A program made the translations under genes and the position numbers. DNA of 64,000 bases from Aliikangiella marina (GTDB lineage: Bacteria > Pseudomonadota > Gammaproteobacteria > Enterobacterales > Kangiellaceae): NCBI RefSeq assembly GCF_007004765.1, contig NZ_VIKR01000006.1:248001-312000 (forward strand), given 5' to 3'. The notes below the pieces were generated by a model. That model saw only the letters and a program-made list of their open reading frames with translations. It was not told the DNA's origin and did no database searches. This document shows positions 58,885-64,000 of this stretch, piece by piece; positions within the stretch are counted from its first letter, which is position 1, and each line of letters opens with the position of its first letter.

Positions 58885-59522
58885 TAATTTTCTCGCGATT
58901 GTTGAGTGACGGATTCAGCAGAAGGACTTTCTTCGTTAGCTGACTCTTCAATTTCCTTTTGTTTTTCTGCTTCCAAAATAAAAGGAAACAGCTTATAAAT
59001 CGTAAAACCTATCAGGACAAAGGTCATACCAAAAATACCAAATAGCTTAAACTTGACCCAAAACGCTTCGGAGAAATTGAACGCGACGTAAAGATTGATA
59101 AAGCCGAAAATAAAATTAACCAGTGGCCACGCGTAGTTAACCTGAGCCCATACTTTATCGGGAACATCAATTTCTTCATCTTCAAGCGCAGAAGTAAATA
59201 ATTGCTGAATCAAAGGCTTTTTCATGACCAATTGGCTGTAAAGTAACACAACCGCGGTCAACCATAACACCGCACTCGCTTTCCATTGCACGAAAAGGGG
59301 GTCTCGAAATACCAGCGTCATTCCGCCTAATACTACGGTTAAACCTAAAATCCATAGGTGGAGCTTTTCAAACTTTCCTGTCAGGATTCGAACCCCAATT
59401 GTTTGAATAAATGAAGCCACGATAAGTCCTTGCACAGCGGGGTACATTGGCTGTTCTGCACCAGACCAAAAGTAGATGCCAACAAAAATAATGATTGGAA
59501 AATAGTCGAGAAGTAATTTCAT
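58884..59522 (-). CDS. yciB: Inner-membrane septation protein YciB/IspZ
   Basis: 212 residues, with five or six membrane helices. Begins [18 protein letters not shown], typical of YciB (also named septation protein A/IspZ), which affects cell-envelope synthesis and division in E. coli. The C-terminus carries a Glu/Ser-rich tail of about 30 residues beyond the usual 180-residue length ([20 protein letters not shown]). It is the first gene of the yciB-yciI-bolA unit and diverges from the PHP phosphatase gene. Confidence 0.93.
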   Translation of the reverse strand: MKLLLDYFPIIIFVGIYFWSGAEQPMYPAVQGLIVASFIQTIGVRILTGKFEKLHLWILGLTVVLGGMTLVFRDPLFVQWKASAVLWLTAVVLLYSQLVMKKPLIQQLFTSALEDEEIDVPDKVWAQVNYAWPLVNFIFGFINLYVAFNFSEAFWVKFKLFGIFGMTFVLIGFTIYKLFPFILEAEKQKEIEESANEESPSAESVTQQSREN

Positions 59523-59663
59523 GGTTTTTATATAAATTCGGTAGACACAAATGCGAGACTACCTGTTGTCTAAGATATTGAGCGGCTAATCATATCTAAG
59601 AAGCCACAGCGACGCTATTGAAATCTGATATACTCTCAACAAACTCAGTTAGGTGTCGTATTC

Positions 59664-60500
59664 TTGTCTGATAAATTTGATTTTCACTGTCACAGTATTC
59701 AGTCTGACGGTGGGCTGTCGCCCGCTGACCTTATTGATTATGCGCTTGAGCGAAATATTCAACACTTAGCGTTAACCGACCATGACTGTGTTAGCGGTCT
59801 CGCGATTGCTCGAAGTCATATCGAAGAAAACCAATTACCTATCTCGCTTATTGATGGTGTTGAGTTGTCTGCGGCGACCGAGTTTGGGGAAATTCATGTC
59901 GTTGGTTTGGCCATTGATTCGGCGAATAACCGATTACAATCAGCACTAAAGATTCAGCAAGACCAGCGCAAAGAACGCGCGCAACAAATCTGTTTGAAGT
60001 TAGAGAAGTTAGGCATTACTGGTGTGTTGAGTAAAACACTCGAGTTAGCGACTGAAGTGATAACCCGGACCCATATTGCGTGCGCTATTGTCGAACTTGG
60101 CCACGCTAAAGATATGCAGCAAGCGTTTAAAAAATATATTGGTAAAAAAGGTAAAGTTAAGGTCAGTCAGTCTTGGATGCCACTCATCGATGCAGTGGGT
60201 CTAATCCAAGGCGCAGGGGGTAAAGCGGTGCTAGCGCACCCAACTCGGTACCCTCTGACCAATCGCAAGTTGAGCCTGTTAATTCAGGTTTTTAAAGAGT
60301 GTGGCGGTGACGGGATCGAAATGGCTTACCCAAGTTTAAATCCGGACAAGATGAATTGGTTAAAAATTCATAGAGAGCAAAACGATCTCCTGGCATCCAG
60401 TGGCTCTGACTTTCATTTTCCTGGGCTAAAGTGGACTGATTTAGGCCGGTTTCCTCCATTGGATACGACAATCCCTCACTTGAAAGAAACTATTATTTAA
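59664..60500 (+). CDS. rnm: PHP domain 5'-3' exonuclease/phosphatase (RNase AM, YciV-like)
   Basis: 278 residues from a TTG at 59664 (SDKFDFHCHSIQSDGGLSP); no ATG fits the conserved start, and a weak AGGTG is upstream. The PHP motifs are intact: HCHSxxSDG (about 8-17), LTDHDCVSG (about 37-45), AHPTRYP and SGSDFHFPG. E. coli YciV/RNase AM matures rRNA 5' ends and hydrolyses 3',5'-nucleotides. Neighbouring yciB and yciO are also close to yciV in E. coli, supporting this assignment. Confidence 0.9.
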   Translation: MSDKFDFHCHSIQSDGGLSPADLIDYALERNIQHLALTDHDCVSGLAIARSHIEENQLPISLIDGVELSAATEFGEIHVVGLAIDSANNRLQSALKIQQDQRKERAQQICLKLEKLGITGVLSKTLELATEVITRTHIACAIVELGHAKDMQQAFKKYIGKKGKVKVSQSWMPLIDAVGLIQGAGGKAVLAHPTRYPLTNRKLSLLIQVFKECGGDGIEMAYPSLNPDKMNWLKIHREQNDLLASSGSDFHFPGLKWTDLGRFPPLDTTIPHLKETII

Positions 60501-60586
60501 AACTTTATTCAATTATCTGGCGTGTTATCATTCGTGTCGGCATCAGTTTCAGCTGTCTGTATTCAATAATCAATTGAGATTTTAGA

Positions 60587-61207
60587 ATGACCCAGTTTTA
60601 CGAGATACATCCCGATAACCCCCAGCCGCGTTTGATATCGCAAGCTGTCGCTTGTGTACGTCACGGTGGTTTGATTGTGTATCCGACTGATTCGGGTTAC
60701 GCGCTTGGTTGTCATATAGGAGATAAAAAGGCCCTCGACAGAATTCGCCAAATTCGCAAGCTTGAAAAGTCTCATAATTTTACTTTGGTTTGCCGTGATT
60801 TATCCGAATTAGCGATGTTCGCTCGGGTTGATAATGTGTCTTTTCGACTCCTCAAAAATCATACCCCTGGTCCATACACTTTTATATTGAGAGCATCACC
60901 CGAGGTCCCCAATCGCTTGCAACATCCAAAGAAAAAAACCATCGGTATTCGTGTACCGGATAACGCAATCACTATGGCGTTACTTGAATCGTTGGGCGAG
61001 CCGTTGATGAGCACGAGTTTGATTTTGCCTGATGAAGAGCAACCTTTGTTTGATCCAGAAGAAATCTATGAGACGCTAAAGGGCAAGGTCGATCTGGTGA
61101 TTAATGGTGGGCACGTTAATGATGTGCCAACTACGGTTGTGGATATGCTTGAGGGCTATCCGAGGGTAATACGTCAAGGTGCAGGAGATCCAGATATCTT
61201 TACCTAA
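60587..61207 (+). CDS. yciO: YciO/Sua5/YrdC family protein
   Basis: 206 residues. The fold binds double-stranded RNA or threonylcarbamoyl substrates; YrdC makes threonylcarbamoyl-AMP for t6A. Motifs: VYPTDSGYALGCHIGDKKAL (about 32-51), TPGPYTFILRA and GIRVPDNA. The sequence follows YciO, whose function is less certain than YrdC's. The start is the ATG at 60587. It closes the yci cluster and is followed by a terminator. Confidence 0.92.
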   Translation: MTQFYEIHPDNPQPRLISQAVACVRHGGLIVYPTDSGYALGCHIGDKKALDRIRQIRKLEKSHNFTLVCRDLSELAMFARVDNVSFRLLKNHTPGPYTFILRASPEVPNRLQHPKKKTIGIRVPDNAITMALLESLGEPLMSTSLILPDEEQPLFDPEEIYETLKGKVDLVINGGHVNDVPTTVVDMLEGYPRVIRQGAGDPDIFT

Positions 61208-61211
61208 CTTG

Positions 61212-61237
61212 AACTCAATGAACAGTTTGAGTTTTTT
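61212..61237 (+). terminator. Terminator of the yciO transcript
   Basis: AACTCAA (61212-61218) and TTGAGTT (61227-61233) form a 7-bp stem with an 8-base loop, followed by T4 and more T-rich sequence, 5 bases after the yciO stop. Confidence 0.75.
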
Positions 61238-61311
61238 GTTTATTAAACAAACAGAATTTTGGGTAACCCATGACTCAGCGAGTAATTATCAAGATTCTTG
61301 TCATTTATCCG

Positions 61312-61339
61312 TTGCATTTAATCAAACAAACATTATAAT
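61312..61339 (+). promoter_or_regulatory. Promoter of the tRNA-Leu gene
   Basis: TTGCAT (61312-61317), 16 bases, then TATAAT (61334-61339) is a near-consensus sigma-70 promoter. Transcription would begin near 61346, about 11 bases before the tRNA. The GC-rich discriminator GCTCGCTC just after -10 is typical of genes under stringent control. Confidence 0.7.
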
Positions 61340-61356
61340 TGCTCGCTCAAAACCAA

Positions 61357-61443
61357 GCCAGAGTGGTGAAATTGGTAGACACAGGGGATTCAAAATCCCC
61401 CGCTCGTGAGAGTGTGGCGGTTCGAGTCCGCCCTCTGGTACCA
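61357..61443 (+). tRNA. tRNA-Leu (anticodon CAA)
   Basis: 87 bases with CCA encoded (61441-61443). The acceptor GCCAGAG pairs with CTCTGGT (one G-U). The anticodon loop is TTCAAAA, giving CAA for UUG codons. The T arm is GGCGG-TTCGAGT-CCGCC and the long variable arm (CGCTCGTGAGAGTG) marks it as tRNA-Leu. A T-rich stretch follows. tRNA genes are common integration sites, and the region downstream looks foreign. Confidence 0.95.
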
Positions 61444-61492
61444 TTTTTTCTAGTGTTACGCTGATAGTGTTCACTGACAAAAAACCTCTTTC

Positions 61493-61690
61493 CTAATAAA
61501 AACCTAAAATCATATTCCTAATATTATTGACATCTTGAGCGCTGTTTTTAGTCTCTACTGTGTCTACAACCTGTGTTTTTCTGTTGTAAGTATGTACCTG
61601 GCTGAGCGTCTTATGACCTGTATCGAATTGCTTCTCTTAGTCAATTCCTCCAAAGTTACCTGAGCCTTTAGCCTTTGAGTCTCAGAAGCT
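61493..61690 (-). pseudogene. Relic of a tyrosine recombinase (integrase) C-terminus
   Basis: On the minus strand, stop at 61493, about 48 codons read TGHKTLSQVHTYNRK then VVDTVETKNSAQ. GH followed by Tyr at the ninth residue after the His is the box II spacing of tyrosine recombinases (GHxxxxxxxxY). The frame is broken by a TAA at 61637-61639; another frame continues upstream with SETQRLKAQVTLEELTKRSN (to about 61690), so the gene is truncated and frameshifted. It lies directly 3' of tRNA-Leu, where integrases of elements integrated at tRNA genes usually sit. No second attachment repeat is visible within the window. Confidence 0.5.
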
Positions 61691-61853
61691 AAAATCAAGC
61701 TTTAATTTGACTCATTCTTTTCTAGCTAACTTGACAGTTTGTCCCGATATAGGGGGAGTATCAGCAATTTGGAATGTTCTAACAGAAGCGGACCCAAATG
61801 CAGTTGTATACGGATCGCTAGGATTTTCTTATAGATTAGGTATAGGACTATGA
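61641..61853 (+). pseudogene. C-terminal fragment of an unknown (phage-like) gene
   Basis: An open frame without start codon, preceded by a TAG at 61638-61640. The part after about 61740 reads as real protein (CPDIGGVSAIWNVLTEADP, then NAVVYGSLGFSYRLGIGL) and its TGA overlaps the ATG of the next small gene, as in phage gene clusters. The 5' part up to about 61730 overlaps the integrase relic and is probably not coding. No family is recognised; the fragment is likely left from an eroded element. Confidence 0.3.
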
Positions 61854-62014
61854 GTAATAAAACAGCTCCACCGGAGCAATGGGTGGACTTTACGCCCAGT
61901 GATACAGCCCGTGCGCCTGGATTCACTCGGGCGATTAGAGTGCGGACAGCTAGAACGGTTAATCTAGAGGACAAAACAGCAAATGCAGTTCCGATACCTT
62001 TGCCTGAAACTTAA
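61850..62014 (+). CDS. 54-residue protein resembling a phage spike-base protein start
   Basis: 54 residues from an ATG that overlaps the stop of the upstream fragment (ATGA); AGGA lies close before it. The sequence FTPSDTARAPGFTRAIRVRT then VNLEDKTANAVPIPLPET recalls the N-terminal part of small phage spike-base (RCAP_rcc01079-type) proteins, which are longer (about 100 residues), so this may be truncated. It is too short for certainty; the resemblance is from memory. Together with the integrase relic it marks a prophage-like remnant next to tRNA-Leu. Confidence 0.45.
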   Translation: MSNKTAPPEQWVDFTPSDTARAPGFTRAIRVRTARTVNLEDKTANAVPIPLPET

Positions 62015-62047
62015 ACATCAGTTTAATTATTTATAAATAGTGAGAAG

Positions 62048-62077
62048 AGCCGTGCCATGTTCCTTACGCGGCTTTTC
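62048..62077 (+). terminator. Possible terminator after the small phage-like gene
   Basis: AGCCG (62048-62052) pairs with CGGCT (62069-62073), followed by T3. The stem is short and the loop long (16 bases), so the call is tentative. The following 230 bases up to the lipoprotein gene show no supported gene. Confidence 0.4.
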
Positions 62078-62307
62078 GTAAGTGAGATAATGCTAAATTA
62101 TTCTATATGGGAGCCCTTGCACTGATTACATTCGAAGTGGTTTCCCTGATTCGGATATTGAGTTTCGCAAAGTAGATATGTTTTTCTTGTAACTTACAAA
62201 AAATTTCTCTAGCCTAGGTTTGGTTATCCGATAGTTCTCTATCGCATCATGTAATATCAATGTTTATTAATGGAGTAGTTAAATAATATTTAAAGCTAGG
62301 AGGCTGT

Positions 62308-64000
62308 ATGAATTCTTACGTATCTCTACTTTTGCGGTATTTATTCTTCCCAGTTGTAATAATTTTATTATCCAGCTGCGGCGAAAAATATCAAGAAGAG
62401 CTAGCCAAGTTAGTTGAAGTGTATAATAAAGTTAAAGAGCCTGTTAACTTAAGTGAACTAACGACCCAGTCAAGAATTGAAACTTATCAAAATATAAAAA
62501 GCATGCCAAATGCTAATGTTTGGCTGAGGCATGACGTTAGCCATTTCAATACAGCAATAAAACAATCGCTTGATAGCCAGAGAGGAGATGAAGGCTCTCC
62601 ACTAAAAAGTGCATTCCTAGAGACGACTTTTCTAAAAGAGCAAGCGATAGTTGCTCGGTTTAGATTAGAGGGTTTTCGTAGCAAAGACTCCGATTTTGAA
62701 ATTACCGGAACCCTAGAAGTGTATGCCGTACCACTACTAAACAAAGGTAATTTGTCTTTTTCAGTCATCGCGTCTGATTTATCTCTAGAGCATTTGCGAA
62801 TGATAAATACAGATTTTTCCGAAGAGGAGAATCCACTCTCTATAACATTGGTAGAAAACACTATCAATTTACTTCTGCCTTACTTTAGCAAACTTATCCC
62901 CATGGCTAAACCGTTTGAAGAGTCATTTACTTTAGCAAATATTAATCCTAGCGAGTTGTTTAAGGGTGAAAAGTGCATGAAGTCTTCGGGCAGCTCAAAG
63001 AGTGTTGTTGCCGACATTTTAAAAAGTGCAGTAGTCATTAAGCCTTCAGGAATTGAAATAATCGCTTTTGCAAAACCAAGGTTAATTGATTTAGATGAAA
63101 GCCAAAACAACTTGCTAAATATGGAATTAAATGTGCCAACTTTTGAGATGATTGAAGAGGAAGTTGAGAGCTTAAAAACACGTTCTTTCAAATTGGAGGA
63201 CAGTGTAGTTCAGGAGGCGCTAGGAAAGCCTAACTATGCAGTCGTCGGTGACTTTTTATTGTCATACGCTTTTAATTTACTGGGAGAGGAACTGAATTAT
63301 AGTGTATCAGGTAAGCCATGCCCTAAACCTATATCAATTGATACGAAAATAGAAGCTTCTAAGGTTAGCGAAAAATGTAAAAAGATTTCTAAATGCAGGA
63401 GAGCAAATAGCGATAAGTTAAAATGTGACAGTGCTGATAAATGCAAAAAAAACTTGCATTGCGATTCCGGTTGTAAAGCTCTTCAGTTTGATTGCCATGC
63501 AAGAAAAGCATTTTGTGAAGCAGGTAAAGGGTTAAAGATTGCTGCTTGCTATACAGGAAAAGGAGTTGAAAAGGCGTTATGTGAGACTATAAAAGCAACA
63601 GCAAATACTGCGTGTGTGGCACTAAATCCAGATGAAGTATTGAACTATCCCGTGGATTGTGGTGTGGCAGCTGGACTAGGAATGGATCACATGGGTAGTA
63701 TTACTGGTGAATTAGGTACAGATCCTCAAGAGTCGACATTTACACTAGAGCGTGTGGCCGCTACTTCAAATTTAAGTGAGATTAAGCTGTTCGCTAGGGC
63801 AAATATAAATGTCGAAGTTAAAGGTAATGTCAGGATAACACCTACCGGAGCAGTAGGTACATTGCTTAGTTGTACATTGCCGACATCTGTAAAAATCAAA
63901 AAAAGAATAACATTAAATGGAAATGTAGCTTTAAACGCTACAAGAACTAAAATAGAAGTAAGTGAAAAGGCCATTACTACTCACTATTATAAGCTTAAAA
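62308..64000 (+). CDS. Large Cys-rich lipoprotein, 3' end outside the window
   Basis: 564 complete codons are open to the window edge. The start is the ATG at 62308 with AGGAGG 4-9 bases upstream. A lipoprotein signal (about 1-23, FPVVIILLSSC) is followed by a helical region (25-100), beta-rich parts (to about 340), a Cys cluster with about 13 Cys at 357-437 (CKKISKCRR, CDSADKCKKNLHCDSGC, KALCETIKATANTAC) and a further domain with beta-like repeats. No family is recognised. The AT-rich codon choice (AGA, ATA, TTA) differs from the upstream genes, pointing to transfer. Confidence 0.7.
   Translation, partial: MNSYVSLLLRYLFFPVVIILLSSCGEKYQEELAKLVEVYNKVKEPVNLSELTTQSRIETYQNIKSMPNANVWLRHDVSHFNTAIKQSLDSQRGDEGSPLKSAFLETTFLKEQAIVARFRLEGFRSKDSDFEITGTLEVYAVPLLNKGNLSFSVIASDLSLEHLRMINTDFSEEENPLSITLVENTINLLLPYFSKLIPMAKPFEESFTLANINPSELFKGEKCMKSSGSSKSVVADILKSAVVIKPSGIEIIAFAKPRLIDLDESQNNLLNMELNVPTFEMIEEEVESLKTRSFKLEDSVVQEALGKPNYAVVGDFLLSYAFNLLGEELNYSVSGKPCPKPISIDTKIEASKVSEKCKKISKCRRANSDKLKCDSADKCKKNLHCDSGCKALQFDCHARKAFCEAGKGLKIAACYTGKGVEKALCETIKATANTACVALNPDEVLNYPVDCGVAAGLGMDHMGSITGELGTDPQESTFTLERVAATSNLSEIKLFARANINVEVKGNVRITPTGAVGTLLSCTLPTSVKIKKRITLNGNVALNATRTKIEVSEKAITTHYYKLK

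Noticed and set aside
61179-61409. 76-codon frame overlapping the end of yciO and the tRNA-Leu gene
   Set aside because: It runs into the tRNA and through the yciO terminator; it is not a gene.
62098-62200. 31-codon minus-strand frame with a CNQC motif
   Set aside because: It has a zinc-ribbon-like look but no start codon or ribosome site and is too short to support.

Overview
The window is about 64 kb of chromosome from a gammaproteobacterium with moderately low GC. The evidence is the E. coli-like block barA / rlmD-relA-mazG-pyrG-kdsA-eno-ftsB-ispD ... ispF-truD-surE-pcm-yqaA-nlpD-rpoS, together with BolA, YciI, YciB, YciV and YciO genes, TonB receptors and a class II ribonucleotide reductase. 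A marine, Kangiella- or Oceanospirillales-like organism is an inference from gene style only.

Layout. 0-1.3 kb: 5' part of nrdJ (minus strand) with two candidate NrdR boxes. 1.5-8.6 kb: a tightly overlapping minus-strand Bat operon (moxR, DUF58, DUF4381, batA, a batB-batC fusion, batD). 8.9-12.2 kb: a small conserved gene, then a probable zinc-uptake pair (small secreted protein plus TonB receptor with a His/Glu-rich loop) separated by two matching inverted repeats. 12.3-16.3 kb: ECF sigma factor, membrane anti-sigma-like protein and two exported repeat proteins. The motif CAAAC-N16-CGTCATAA occurs before both halves, so this looks like a self-regulated envelope regulon. 16.4-26.7 kb: housekeeping genes (ttcA, an SpmA/SpmB-type membrane protein, methyltransferase, DUF1820, queF, CBS protein, POT transporter, YhdH/AcuI reductase, DUF4442, mtaB).

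26.7-40.8 kb: barA, split into two overlapping reading frames and coupled to a substrate-binding-like protein, diverges from rlmD-relA-mazG, followed by pyrG-kdsA-eno-ftsB-ispD. 40.8-52 kb: an accessory block lies between ispD and ispF, which are adjacent in many relatives. It holds an 1130-residue TonB receptor, a chemoreceptor, an orphan gene, a degenerate HD-GYP protein, a DUF4124/pilin-like fusion and an aminotransferase. 52.2-58.3 kb: ispF-truD-surE-pcm-yqaA-nlpD-rpoS, where several genes overlap. 58.3-61.2 kb: bolA-like, yciI and yciB (minus), then the yciV-like PHP phosphatase and yciO (plus).

61.3-64 kb: a tRNA-Leu(CAA) followed by a relic of a tyrosine recombinase C-terminus, phage-like fragments and an AT-rich, Cys-rich lipoprotein gene that runs off the window. 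This looks like the edge of an integrated element. The best candidates for undescribed biology are the ECF/HEAT-repeat operon with its paired promoters, the two inverted repeats before the zinc-type receptor, the split BarA, the DUF4124/pilin fusion and the tRNA-Leu-linked lipoprotein.
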